A stretch of DNA of 64,000 bases from Sphagnum compactum (GCA_965153455.1 OZ234502.1:3823267-3887266), one strand, 5' to 3'. Positions 12,261-24,061 are shown, counted from the stretch's first letter. Notes: a model not told the origin generated them from the letters alone. Translations and numbers: made by a program.

Positions 12261-13208
12261 TGACCAAACAATAGGTCACCACACCAGTGTGAACACTACC
12301 TGCTTCTGAGGTTTGATTTTGCTTTATCAGCCGTCATTTTGCGGCGGCAGTCTCTCCATTACTGCTGCATGGAAGTGCATGGGGAGGTTTTTCTCTGGGT
12401 GTGAGTGAGATGTTGTACAGGAAGGAGGCGGCGCGAATGATGGTAAGGAGTGGAGCTGCATTGATGAGCCGAAGTGGAAAGCACGGCGGCGGCTGAGTGG
12501 GGAAGCTTGTGATGGAAGCTAGGAAAAAGCGGGGAGGAGGAGGAGCTGCAGGTCTAGAAGGGTGGCTGGGTTTTTGTGAGAGATAGGGAGATCAGCATTG
12601 GAGATGAGAAGATAGGCGGATAGACAGAAAAAGAGATTGGAGGAAGAGCAGGCAGAGAAGCTTGGAGGATAGCTAGAGAGGTCTGAGATAAACTGAGAGG
12701 TCTGATTTTTGGAGAGCGTTTTGAGCTCGGGAGTTCTTTCTGGATCCTGGCTGATCATTGCTTAAGGAGGACGAGATTAGAAGAGTATAGACGTATCACT
12801 CTGTATGTCTGTTTTTGTAGAAAACTTGGCTGTGTTGCTGAAACTTTCCGCTGCGCCAGCAACTTAGCCGAGTAGGATGCATGATTTTGATGAGCACACT
12901 GGAGTGGGGAAGCTTGTGCTGTCGGGGAAATTCTGTAAATTATGCGCTATGAATTTTAATCTCTGAAATTCTGTCTTGCTGATCTGCATGAGTAGAACTT
13001 TGTGTCTGAGGAAGTTCAGTGAAGGGGCTTTTGAATCGGTGATGTGTGCATCTCATTAGGGTTTAGTAGGACTAGAAGACACAAGCTCTGGACTTAGATT
13101 AGCGCAATTGTCATGTTGTTTGTTTAATAGACGAACGCCCAATTGTATTTCTGTCAAAGTGAACTCAATAGAGGGGTCGAGTCGTTATTTGACCTTTCCC
13201 TTTTCTTT
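12261..13208 (+). repeat. 3' LTR of element 1 (948 bp)
   Basis: Starts TGACCAAACAATAGG and ends around CCCTTTTCTTT. The same sequence, reverse complemented, fills 20779-21726, also 948 bp, with only scattered single-base differences by eye. The left edge is set by the polypurine tract. The right edge is inferred from the point where the other copy reaches its primer binding site. The LTR contains an antisense 79-codon ORF that is also present in the second copy; it is probably chance. Confidence 0.88.
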
Positions 13209-13640
13209 TTGGTTACAATACCTCTCGGTTGTGAATGGGTAAAGTTTGGATTGACACATGATTCTTGGTTGTGAACAAGTTTCCTTCATCCCTTTTTTTG
13301 TTCATCTATTTTCATCTTTCATCCATTTTATCCTTTCATCTATTTTAATTTTTCATCTATTAGTATTGTTCATCCATTTATACTTTTCATCCATAACGAT
13401 TTTTCATCCATGTACACGTGGAATAATATTTTTCCATGTCACGAAATATTATGTGCCATATGTCAACATAATATTCCATAAAATTTCGATCATGTTCACC
13501 TGCTCATGTTCACACTCACCAAATAGCAATCCCCATTTCCACAACCCACTTTTCACATGCTTAATAATTTTTTAAAAAAACATCCTTTCAACATTTCAAG
13601 CTCTAACCATTATTGTCAAGGTTGCTAACACCCTACGAAA
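13209..13640 (+). repeat. repeat family X, right half
   Basis: Starting with a TACCTCTCGGTTGTGAA block, this stretch matches 55.25-55.63 kb in the same orientation. Both share GATTGACACAT units, runs of TTCATCCATTTT, an ACACGTGG/ACATGTGG segment and CATGTTCACACTCACC. It directly follows the LTR, so element 1 inserted in, or next to, an X copy. Confidence 0.7.
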
Positions 13641-13700
13641 AGGATGTCACACTCCATTTTGAATTTCTAATCGGAATGTTTGTTGCTTGTTACTAATAGT

Positions 13701-16350
13701 TCACAATGAAGCAATCAAATGTTCCAATAGTAGCTGGTTATCTTGTGCTTCCTCCACCAACTCAATTTGAGGGCGACTAATTTCATCTTCTAAGTCCACA
13801 TTGGGTGATGCTTTTAGTGTCCTTGAGGCTGGTGGGGTGTATTGTGCATTATTTGGTGTGCTACTTACTGTAGTAGGATTTAATAAATTCTGGAGACCTC
13901 CATGCACTTCCCCTTTCAAAGCACCACCGTAATGTGTTATTATACCTTCTGCAAGTTTAGGATGAAGAAGTTGAAGCACTTTCATTTGGTGCTTACAAAT
14001 GTTGCCACGTTGTGCGTATGGGCAATCACAAGATGCCCATTCAGATTCTAGGTTATGGACCTAATACTTTTTATGTGGTTGCTTCTTGGATGTAACTAGC
14101 GCCACCCCACAATTCCTGGTGGGTAACATGACACAAAAATCAGGAATCATCTTCACCTTCAAGAGTACATTAATGACAAATTGTTCTTGTTTTCTATTAA
14201 TGACAAATCCATGGTTTTTCATAACGAATTATACCAATAATAAAGCAAAACATTACCAACTAATTCATGTATTGCCCAATCCACACATCTTTCATGGAAT
14301 CTACCTTTGGAGGAATGAAGGGTGGCCTTCCAATTTGCATGGTAGTTCTCAATGGCTGCATTGGTATTTTGCTTTGCATAAGGTAGATTACGATTACCCA
14401 CCACCCACATTTCAGTATTTTGTAGCCACCCAAATTTTATATAACTCCAAAAATAATCTACAATAGGCATTTCATTCGTTAGCCTTGCCAATTCAACCTT
14501 CGTCCATGAATCCAACTCTTGATCATTTGGGCAATCGATGTTGTACATTATATGTCCCAACACCTTGAGTACACTTGCACAAGTAGAAGTATCTTTATTT
14601 TAATGCACGTTTGTTACAACTAAGCTTTTTGAACATGCCACAAGCACAATAATATATTTGTTTGAGGCCACACCTCCCTAGTCACATGCAATGTAATTGG
14701 TTACATAGAATAAACATAAGCCCATACATGTCCAAGAAGCTCTTATTACATACAATGAATATCAAGAGTGTAATTTGTGAATCATTGCCACATGTTCAGA
14801 AGTTAGTTTAGGTCATAACCCACAAACTTCACATGTTAGAAGCTTTGGTTACATGCATTGAACCGTACTTTCCATGGAAGATTTATAGGTATATGACATT
14901 TACTCAATATGTTTAAAGAACTACAATATGCCACTCATGTATAGTTAGGTAGTTTATTATGACATGTTTTCAAAAAAATTACTTGTAATAAAAAAACCAT
15001 CAATCTAGCAAAATAGAAGAGGTCTTGACATCGTGTACCTAAAACTATTTATTTATACTCAAGCATCATCGACAATGAAAGCATTAGGGTGCCAATCTAC
15101 ATTAACTATCAACAAGCTTTTGTTCAATGCATCCATCTAAAGGGACAAATCACACATCTTGTAACTTGAAGTGATAATGTAGGCAACAGACACACCATTA
15201 TGCCATTCATTAAAAACCATCATTGTATGTAATGGAAAATGTGGACACGAGAACACCCATTAAATATAACGTGTTACATAAAATACAATGTTATTACTGG
15301 ATCAAAAGTTACAATGACAATTGACCCACAAAACTTGTAGCATGTTACATGAGAAATTACAAACACATATTGTAGGTTATTACAATGTCAGCAAATACAA
15401 ATTAAAAAGTGACATTCTTAAAAAAACATGTTATGTTTGCCATTAAAGATTTAGACCACAACAATATATGTTATAATGGACCTGTAACATGTACTCACAT
15501 TAAATTTTAGGATAATCATCTTTATTACATGTTATTAAGGCTATCTAGCGCTAAAGCAAAAAGAAATGAAGTTACCTTCTTACCATTTGTTCCAAATGTA
15601 GCTTCGATAGACACACCATTTTCATGCCCATGATGTAACATCATTTCTTTCTGCCATTTAGTTTGTATGACAATTGTGAAAGGCATGTTACAACCCTACA
15701 AGGTTCCTTCAACTTCAACCTCCAATTCATGGTAGAAGAAAACTTTGTCCTTGTTTTCAGACACCCACATTCGAACACTCTTTCCATCATTTTCATGTTT
15801 CTTATAAGTTTTTTTTGCAAGCCATGTTATGGATGTCTTGTTCGCATAGAAATAAATCCCTTGATAGTATTTATCGTTTTCCATGATCTCCTTAACTCAA
15901 GATTTGTGCTTGTTCATAACTTGATATATAGGGAGGCCAAAACAAAGGTTTTGGTCTCTTTTGATACATGGGTAGAAAATGTTAACCTGTAATCGGATTT
16001 CCCATTACCATGGACAACAAGACCCAATTTGTTGATGTGTTTAAATGTGGCATAACACATTTTGACAATTTTTTGGCAAAGATAAAACCTCTTTATAATG
16101 AATGAACAACAACCACCTTTTTTGTGGGAATCCCCTTGTTTCTTCATGGAAGTTTGGGGACCCTTATATGCCCTTGGCTAGTAGTTTCATTGCCTTTATT
16201 CATTCTCTTGGTTTTCATGGAACGCATATTGGGTTGGAGAGTCTGCATGGCTTCAAAGGAATCTGTTGGTCCATATTCATAGTGATACCAACAAAAGAAT
16301 TCAATGGCATGGCACACATTGGTGGATCAATCATTTCCCTAAATGTGTAA
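13701..16350 (-). pseudogene. MULE (Mutator-like) transposase with SWIM finger, decayed
   Basis: DNA transposase relic, read leftward. Domain pieces in order: an N-terminal part at 16147-15914 (GCCSFIIKRFYL, HINKLGLVVHG); the catalytic entry at about 15.9-15.57 kb (PFTIVIQTKWQ then VSIEATFGTN); a C-terminal catalytic part at 14563-14219 (WVVGNRNLPYA, NTNAAIENYHANWKATLHS, DWAIHELVGNVLLYYWY); and a SWIM zinc finger at about 14035-13980 (CDCPYAQRGNICKHQMKV). Several stops and frame changes, for example a TAG just before the SWIM segment, show decay. The first catalytic Asp of the usual IDATFGTN is Glu here. The AT-rich stretch between 15.56 and 14.57 kb may be intron or lost coding sequence. Confidence 0.85.
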
Positions 16351-17019
16351 CCTTATAACGTAGTATAACATGTCAAATTATGCTAACCACATGCATGCAT
16401 AGTTCAATAAAATGCTAACATCTACATAATGTTTAATTGATGTCTACATTTTATGATATGTTCCAAATTTTTTATATACCTATTTTATAAAAAAATGTAT
16501 TGTTGAACACATAACTTTTAGGTGAATAAGGGTAGCGATGATCAATTAATGTTTTGACCTATAAGTGACATGTTATGGACAACTAAATATGAGTTCGTTT
16601 ACCACATGCTTGTAGAGTAACTATTCCATCGTGGATTTTTCAGATAATTGTTGACTCAATTGTTTCTCCGAATTAATTTGCATTGAACATCCCTTTTGGT
16701 TTCTTCCCCAGTTAGGAAATCATGGACTCTATCCCATGGATTATATGCCACATAAACCTTCTTTTGGATGCATGTCCCATCTAGTCCATGTTGTGGGGTT
16801 ACACAATTCATTCCACCAATAAATGTCTATGTAGTTAAAAGGACCTGGTGGTGGCTATTAAACTCACCCCATCATTGCTTCCAAAGTTTCCTTATGTTGA
16901 TCCTTGTACACATTCCCATAAGTTGAAGTCTTTGTAACATAACCACTTTTTTCACTTGTAATTTTTCCATATCATATATTTCTTCTTGCCCCTTTCATTT
17001 TATAGCAACAATTCACATG
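16351..17019. other. AT-rich non-coding DNA beside the MULE relic
   Basis: No coding segment recognised. The motif ACATGTTAC and its variants recur here and throughout 14.6-18.3 kb, which suggests one old repeat unit spans the whole stretch. Confidence 0.4.
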
Positions 17020-18130
17020 TTACATGAAATTGAGATTACCATATCAAGGTGAGTGGAATTAGAACTACAACACAACTAATCAATTGTTACATAAAATAAC
17101 TAATGATGTACAATGCAAGAGGGGCTTTTTTAAAACAACATGGAAATGAACAACAATGGGATTGACATGGGAGGAAATTTCATTTTGCAAGACACATGTT
17201 ACATCTATGATAGGGTTGACACAAATAGGCATAAATGTATTGTAGGCATGTTACATGGGAAGCCTAAGGCTCCATAGAATGAATATTTGGTTCAAATATC
17301 TTATAGAACACTTGAAATTTGGTTCAAATGATCTGCATGGGCAACCCAAATATATATTTTTGGTTGTTATGACAAATTCAGATTAGCATACCAAGGTGAG
17401 TGGGATTAGTTACGACACAAGCAATCAAGTTACTTGATTGCTCCATGGATGAGTACTTGGTTCAAAAATCTTGCAGATTATTTGAAATTTGGTTCAATTG
17501 ATAAGTAGGGGCAACCCAAATAGATTTTGTTAGTTGTTATGACAAATTTAGATTAGCATACCAATGTAAGTGGGATTAGTTACAACACAAGCAATCAAGT
17601 TACTTGATTGCTCCATGGAATGAATACCTTGTTACAGTGTCTTGTAGGTTACTTGAAATCTAGTTCAACTGATTCTGTAAAGGCAACACAAATACCTTTT
17701 GACAAATGTCACATGAAATTGAAATTACCATTACAACAAGAACAATCATGTTACGTGTCATACATCTAATTGAAGTACAATGCAAGAAGGGATGTTTTAA
17801 AAGGGCATGGAAATGAACAACAATGAGATTGACATGGGAGGAAATTTCATATTGCAAGACAAATGTTATAGCCAAGATAGGGTTGACACAAAGTGGCACA
17901 AACAATTTGTAAGCATGTTACAAGGGGAACTTAAGGCTCCATGGAATGAGTACATGGTCCAAATATCTTGTAGGTTTATTTGAAATTTGGTTCAACTGAT
18001 TTTGCAAGGGCAACATAATACCTTTGGTCAGTGGTTACATGAAATTGAGATTATCATTATTACAAGGTATGTAAGTGGGACATGTTACAACAAGAACAAT
18101 CATGTTACATGTTACTTTGAGGTACAAAGA
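17020..18130. repeat. imperfect tandem repeat array (units of about 170 bp in a longer pattern)
   Basis: Three neighbouring units of about 150-175 bp (about 17264-17435, 17436-17605, 17606-17757) share GCTCCATGGAATGAGTAC-like starts, TTGGTTCAA, GGCAACCCAAAT and AACACAAGCAATCAAGTTACT. A longer segment (GGAAATGAACAACAATGRGATTGACATGG) appears at about 17.14 and 17.81 kb. This is a degenerate higher-order array with no protein coding. Confidence 0.65.
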
Positions 18131-18437
18131 AAGGGGGAATCTTTTACAAGGATATGGTCAAGTTACATGGCTCGAACACACATATACGGTTCCACCAACA
18201 TGCCATGTTACAAGAATGATCAACAAAAAAACTTTGAAAGGAAATAACAACCAAAAAACATGTTACATTAGTTAGTGCAAAACAATGTTGCGTATCTCTT
18301 TAATTGCAAGGACCCAATTTAAAGTAGAGGTTGAGTATGATGGAAAATGATTTAGGAATATCACATGACAGAAACATGGAAAAACGCAAGATCAAAAAGG
18401 TGGTCCGGCTATAACAATGCCTTGGGAGATGGAGGCA

Positions 18438-18650
18438 CTTGGCAACTTTGGAACCTGCAGCCAAACAGAGGTAAGACTGAAGAAGAAAGAAACATTTCCA
18501 TGTGTAAGCACACGATGCATCAAACATGAAGCGCTTGGCAACTTTGGAACCTATAGTCAAACAAAGGTAAGAATGAAGAAGAAAGAAACATCTCCATGTG
18601 TAAACACATGATGCATCAAACATGAAGCGCTTGGCAACTTTGGAACTTGA
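18438..18650. repeat. 96-bp tandem repeat, about 2.2 copies
   Basis: CTTGGCAACTTTGGAACC starts at 18438, 18534 and 18630, spaced exactly 96 bp apart. Units also share AAGAAGAAAGAAACATTTCC and GATGCATCAAACATGAAG. The opposing ORFs over this stretch simply follow the repeat. Confidence 0.85.
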
Positions 18651-20587
18651 AGGTGAGAAGCAATCTTAGGTTTGCAATTTCTACAACCAAGCTTACTAAG
18701 GACTAACAATCTTACTTGCAATTTTTGCAACTAAAATATAAGGAATGCCCTCCAAATCGGGCAATGCACGTACTTGATGGTGGTTCGCATTATGTAAAAC
18801 CACTTGCAATAATTATTTCTAAATGATGAGATTGAGAAGAAGGACAATCGTTGTGAAAAGGCTCTAGCAATGTGCATGTAGAGAAATAATGGAGAGCTTT
18901 GTGAGTATTGTGTGGAACGAAGTGCAAAACATGTGCATGACAAAGGACAATGTTGATGCCCTAAAGTGAAAAGGTCAGCAGTGACGACTGGTGGGCGGGT
19001 GGGCGGGTATGGTGGATGGTCAAGCATGGAAAAAAGGTCGCATGGGGATGTGGGATGGTGGTGGTGGGTTACACTGAAATAGGTAACATGGGGTGTAACG
19101 TACATAGGATGGTGACATGGCACCTACGAGGAGTGGAAGGTTATGGTGGGGGGGGGGGGGGGTGGAACCGGGAACGGAAGGGGAGTTCCATGGGGGAGGG
19201 AAGGGGAGGTTATGCGGGTTGGGAAAAGATGATGGGGGCAGCCCTTTTGTACCTGTCGCATTCAAGACCCTTGGCCACTTTAATATTTTCCCTGGTCTGT
19301 GTCTTGTTATGTATGCAATTATTATGTAGGTTGATAAAGTCCTTCCACATCTGAATGCAGGAGTTTGCTGATCATGTTGTAAAGCTATGTCAGAAAATGA
19401 AAAAAAATTGACTCATTGTGATCTGGATTGTTTTATGTGGAGGAACCTAGCTGCAACTCTATCCAGCTGTATTATGAACTCAGCTCAATAGAGTCATTGT
19501 GACCATATAGTTGGCCACAGGGGTAAAGGCCAATATTTAGATGGACTTGCTAGGCTGTTCCAAACCATTCATTTTGGTAGTGTGAGAGTCTAGATTCTAC
19601 TTCAATATAATTGCACTTGGAAACAATCAAGGTCTTTGTCTCAGCAGAAGCTGGGCAATCTCAAGCTGATTTGAGTGGAAAGAAATTGTCTAGTCTGAGC
19701 TAATTGACAGCATGGAAGATGAGCAAGAGGAATCTTGGGTGAACCTTTAGACACTTCTTGGTTTGCTGGTATAATCTCCCTGTGTGGGTTCTAGTTTGGC
19801 ATAATGCATTGGATGCTCACAAGAATGATGTGATGGCCCCTCAAGCTTTCGCATCAAGTCTCTTCTCACATTCTTACATTCTGGTACTTTCAGTAGTCCC
19901 ATTAGATCCAGTGTGAAGACTTCTGTAGCCACATGACTACAAAACACTTGTTACATTCTCACTACCTGCTTATGAAAACAAAGTTTTTAAATTAGCCATT
20001 TCTAAAGCAAAAAGAAAAATTCATAGCCAATTGGAATTAATAGCCCAAAACCAAACGTGCCACCTTGCCAGCCCACCACAAACAGATGGTAGCCAGTCAC
20101 ATTACTTGGAAAAATGAAAAAGAAAAACCCTGCTTTACAGTGCTCAATTTTAATTAATTTATTGGCTCTTCCCACAGCGAACAGACTCACAGCATCCTTG
20201 TGAGTTTTGGCTCTGGCTTTGGCTTGAACTGAGAACCAAATCACGGGTGATAATTGGAGACCTTGCCCAATTCTATTCAAATAACCTCAATAATTCCATC
20301 ATTTCTCGCAATTTTGTTTGAACCTGCCATAAAGAGCAGAACCAATATGCAATGAGCTACCTGTTACATACACAAACATGGTGTAGTAAGGAATACCAAA
20401 TGGATATCATTTGGTAGTGTATATACATGCAGCAAAAGAATCACTCACAATACTTTTGGTATGTGGAAGTTTATTGAGATCAAAGTGAGAAGAGCACAAT
20501 TTTTCTGTCATGCAGATTGTGGGATGGCTTCTCCTTGGGAAGCTAGAGAAGAAGCCTTTGAATCTACAAGGGTGGGTCCAATATGAC
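18651..20587. other. non-coding stretch with a poly-G tract
   Basis: No recognised gene. It has a GGTGGGCGGGTGGGCGGGTA segment at about 18990 and an uninterrupted run of about 16 G at roughly 19147-19162, both G-quadruplex-prone. The remainder carries only short, unmatched ORFs. Confidence 0.5.
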
Positions 20588-20703
20588 AACTAAGGCCCAC
20601 TTTACACTAGGAGTCAGGGCTGATGTTCAACCCAAATCAAGCATTCCTATGGTGCAAAAGTTGAAATCGTCCTCAAGGGCTTTACACTAGGAGTCAAAGC
20701 AGA
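20588..20703 (+). repeat. copies 2 and 3 of the 24-bp motif
   Basis: CTTTACACTAGGAGTCAGGG plus CTGA lies at 20597-20620, identical to 5807-5830. A partial copy (CTTTACACTAGGAGTCAAAG) starts at about 20680. Both lie in the leader just inside the inverted element-1-type LTR. Confidence 0.7.
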
Positions 20704-20766
20704 TACTTCAATTATCATTCTACCTAAGCATCCACAGGTTCTACCAAAGCTATATGAACGGAACCA

Positions 20767-20778
20767 GCTCTGATACCA
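20767..20778 (-). promoter_or_regulatory. primer binding site (initiator tRNA-Met type)
   Basis: On the minus strand TGGTATCAGAGC follows directly after the LTR. This is the standard plant Ty3 and Ty1 primer site, complementary to the 3' end of initiator tRNA-Met. It shows that the adjacent LTR acted as a 5' LTR reading leftward. Confidence 0.92.
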
Positions 20779-21726
20779 AAAGAAAAGGGAAAGGTCAAAT
20801 AACGACTCGACCCCTCTATTGAGTTCACTTTGACAGAAATACAATTGGGTGTTCGTCTATTAAACAAACAACATGACAATTGCGCTAATCTAAGTCCAGA
20901 GCTTGTGTCTTCTAGTCCTACTAAACCCTAATGAGATGCACACATCACCGATTCAAAAGCCCCTTCACTGAACTTCCTCAGACACAAAGTTCTACTCATG
21001 CAGATCAGCAAGACAGAATTTCAGAGATTAAAATTCATAGCGCATAATTTACAGAATTTCCCCGACAGCACAAGCTTCCCCACTCCAATGTGCTCATCAA
21101 AATCATGCATCCTACTCGGCTAAGTTGCTGGCGCAGCGGAAAGTTTCAGCAACACAGCCAAGTTTTCTACAAAAACAGACATACAGAGTGATACGTCTAT
21201 ACTCTTCTAATCTCGTCCTCCTTAAGCAATGATCAGCCAGGATCCAGAAAGAACTCCCGAGCTCAAAACGCTCTCCAAAAATCAGACCTCTCAGTCTATC
21301 TCAGACCTCTCTAGCTATCCTCCAAGCTTCTCTGCCTGCTCTTCCTCCAATCTCTTTTTCTGTCTATCCGCCTATCTTCTCATCTCCAATGCTGATCTAC
21401 CTATCTCTCACAAAAACCCAGCCACCCTTCTAGACCTGCAGCTCCTCCTCCTCCCCGCTTTTTCCTAGCTTCCATCACAAGCTTCCCCACTCAGCCGCCG
21501 CCGTGCTTTCCACTTCGGCTCATCAATGCAGCTCCACTCCTTACCATCATTCGTGCCGCCTCCTTCCTGTACAACATCTCACTCACACCCAGAGAAAAAC
21601 CTCCCCATGCACTTCCATGCAGCAGTAATGGAGAGACTGCCGTCGCAAAATGACGGCTGATAAAGCAAAATCAAACCTCAAAAGCAGGTAGTGTTCACAC
21701 TGGTGTGGTGACCTATTGTTTGGTCA
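20779..21726 (-). repeat. inverted LTR of the element 1 family, with PBS (5' LTR)
   Basis: Reverse complement of 12261-13208 over the full 948 bp, with few differences by eye. It is followed on the minus strand by the primer binding site but by no gag or pol. It is therefore either a truncated second insertion or the displaced 5' LTR of element 1. The flank beyond it (21727 on) belongs to the same repeat family X as the flank of the 3' LTR at 13209. Confidence 0.9.
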
Positions 21727-22720
21727 TAGTATGTCTTTACCAAAACACCACATCTTCATCTCTAAGAGGTATGTGTCAATCGAAACAACACCTTTTCAAC
21801 TCCAAGAACTATGCTCCCATTAGGAATTGAGACAATATGAGGTCGCACATTCTCTATACCATTTCAACCTATTTTTTATTTGAATTTAATCTTTCAAACC
21901 TCTTATGTCTACGGTCATTCTTGTTGCTTGAATAATCAAACTGCATTCTTTCCCCCTCTCCACCCAAACTATCTAGCTCCATTTTTTCTACGATTACCAC
22001 CCGTTTGCAATTACTAAACATTTATTTTACAATGGCAAAAATAAAATTTATAGCAATGGTCACACCAAACACCTTGGAAACTATGATTGAATACACTTTA
22101 ATCTCAAGCATACTAAATAGAATATGCAAAATGATAAAAACACCTTTGGAATTTCCAAGAGATTCCACCTTACTAAACCCCCTCAAGTAATTGCTAGAAA
22201 TTAGAACATGGGGAACGGAATGGAAAGCCAAATTGAAAAAACAAATGAATGGGCATCATGGCAATGGGTGAATACGAAGACAGACAAATTGTAGACATTC
22301 TGAAGGAGGATATGGAAGACTACCATTGGGCGATGTTTACACATGCCATGGATTTCTTCCAAGAATGTGCAAGTTTGAAAAAATCGACTCTAGGACATTT
22401 CTTCACAAGTTTATTAAAGGATTCGTCGATGGAGGATTTGGTAACCCTTGGCAACCTCCTATCAACAAAATTTATGGAACCCAGTAAATGACTTTATGCA
22501 ACTCCAGGCATGCAAACACGGGTGCCACAAGATTTAAAGGACAAAGTGTTAAAACAACTTGTGAATCATTGGATGATAGGCCCGACCCCAAAACCACAAG
22601 ATGTCTACAATAGTCGAAAAAAAGACATCCCAACAATTGAAGGAGAAACAAAAATACCATTCTTTGTAGTAATTTGTGGTTCAATATACTTTTTGATATG
22701 AATTAGGGCTGATGTTAAAC
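21727..22720 (-). repeat. repeat family X, left half, with a coding relic on the plus strand
   Basis: Reverse complement of about 53.21-55.25 kb, lacking the 1.1-kb insertion present there. Around 22300-22490 the plus strand has an open segment containing GRLPLGDVYTCHGFLPR and GFVDGGFGNPWQPP. The homologous segment at 53.45-53.6 kb differs mostly at silent positions in this frame, so it was once coding. I do not recognise the protein. Stops break it on both sides. Confidence 0.65.
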
Positions 22721-23049
22721 ATAGAAGTTGCTTCTTGGAAAATCCAAAAATTCATCTAGAATTCTTGATTCCTATAACTCCAAACATTACTAGAAATTTT
22801 GGGTTTTGCAACTGAGATTCAGTTGCATGCGACACATGCAACTGCAAATTTGTGCAGTTGCCTAAGACAAGTTGCACATGACATGCAGTTGCATGTGACA
22901 CTACGTATGCAACATGTATATACGGTGTTAGTATACATGTTCATACACACATACCAATCCAGTATAGTTGCACCTTATGTGCAACTTTCTTTGCAACTAC
23001 ATGTAACTAATCAAAACATGACACATGTTTAAAAATTAGACAACTAGCT

Positions 23050-23303
23050 TGTGGACACGTGTCATTATTTAACTTTTTCTTGTTTTCAAAATTAAAAATT
23101 CATTGGATTAATTTCAATCATTAAATTTTTTGCCATTAGGATGATGACACGTGGCACACCATGGAACATTCATTGATTATTTGACACGTGTTCAATATTT
23201 TTAACACCAATCATATGGTGACACGTGGCAATCAAGGCCCACCTATTTTTAATTTTTAAAATATTAATTAACGAAATCTATGGCTAATAAGATGTTGACA
23301 CGT
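23050..23303. promoter_or_regulatory. five CACGTG (G-box) motifs in 250 bp
   Basis: GACACGTG occurs near 23055, 23147, 23182, 23219 and 23297, each time followed by T or G. The CACGTG core is the plant G-box bound by bZIP and bHLH factors. The regular GACACGTG context suggests a degenerate repeat unit rather than five independent sites. No neighbouring promoter is evident. Confidence 0.45.
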
Positions 23304-23664
23304 GGTGCCTAGGTAGGTAGATAATAATTAAACCCTATTAAGTAAGTAAATTAATTTAGGTATGTAAGTAGGTTGAAAAATAGCTAGGTTTAGGTTATAT
23401 AAATAGGTTTAAAATAATCCGATTTTATTTTTAGGTTTGACCATTTCATAAAGGTCAAGCTTTTTTCATTTACTCATCCCCAATGGCACTTGATATTTGG
23501 TTTCAACATAACTATTGCTCCTACTTATATACTGAACCAAATAGAATTGGAAGCCAAAAGATATGGGTTAAAACATTCCATTGCAAACCTCATGGACCAG
23601 CCTAGTTGCACATTAGATGCAACTACTGTATTAAAGTATAACAGCCAGGGGAATTTAATTCAGC

Positions 23665-23877
23665 AGTAATTAGTTTAACCTAACTTAATTTAACCATTGT
23701 CAATTTTAGCCTAATTTAATTTAGCCATAAATATTTTAGCATAATTTAATTTAACCATATTTAATTTATCCTAATTTAATTTAGTTTAGCCATAACTATT
23801 ATAGCCTAATTTAATTTAGCCATAATTAGTTTGGCCTAACTTAATTTAGCCATGTTTATTTTAGCCTAAAATTTCTA
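23665..23877. repeat. AT-rich tandem repeat (CCTAATTTAATTTAGCCAT type)
   Basis: About seven degenerate units of roughly 25-35 bp, each with TTTAGCCTAATTTAATTTAG followed by CCATA or ACCAT. No coding content. Confidence 0.8.
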
Positions 23878-23893
23878 TGACTAACAAACTCCG

Positions 23894-23922
23894 CCCCTTA
23901 TGGTTGGCACTGACCATAGGGG
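23894..23922. repeat. short palindrome, left copy
   Basis: CCCCTTATGGT pairs with ACCATAGGGG across a short loop. A closely similar palindrome with the same ACAAACT leader lies at 31316-31342, on the other side of the element 2 insertion. Confidence 0.55.
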
Positions 23923-24056
23923 GGAGGATAAAAACCAATGGAATAAGTAAGGAATACAAGCAAAATCGTGAAAACCAATGTACTAATTGTTTATGATATA
24001 ATTATTGATGGTGTAATAGTTCTAGCCCTAGTCTAGAATGTGAGAATGAAAGATGA

Positions 24057-24061
24057 AAATT
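24057..24061 (+). repeat. target site duplication of element 2, left (AAATT)
   Basis: AAATT precedes the 5' LTR. The identical five bases follow the 3' LTR at 30992-30996, the 5-bp duplication expected of Ty3 integration. Confidence 0.92.

Larger units (their letters stand above)
5831..13208 (+). mobile_element. Ty3/gypsy LTR retrotransposon (element 1), body and 3' LTR, no adjacent 5' LTR
   Basis: The order is leader ORF, gag with three zinc knuckles, aspartic protease, reverse transcriptase, RNase H, integrase, polypurine tract, 3' LTR. That order (RT before integrase) is Ty3/gypsy. No chromodomain is seen at the integrase end, unlike element 2. The coding part carries one gag frameshift and three in-frame stops in pol (8874, 10551, 11601), so this copy cannot encode its proteins. 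No LTR or PBS is present upstream of the body. A same-family LTR with its PBS lies inverted at 20.77-21.73 kb. Confidence 0.9.
22721..24056. other. AT-rich non-coding repeat DNA
   Basis: Contains a cluster of GTTGCA/TGCAAC words (22.80-23.01 kb), a series of GACACGTG words (23.05-23.30 kb) and a TTTAG-rich tandem repeat (23.66-23.88 kb), listed separately where clear. No coding segment is seen. It is the left host flank of element 2. Confidence 0.5.

Noticed and set aside
12519-12758. 79-codon ORF in the LTRs (12519-12758 minus, 21229-21468 plus)
   Set aside because: It is the same Ser/Leu-rich sequence in both LTR copies, antisense to retrotransposon transcription, with no domain.
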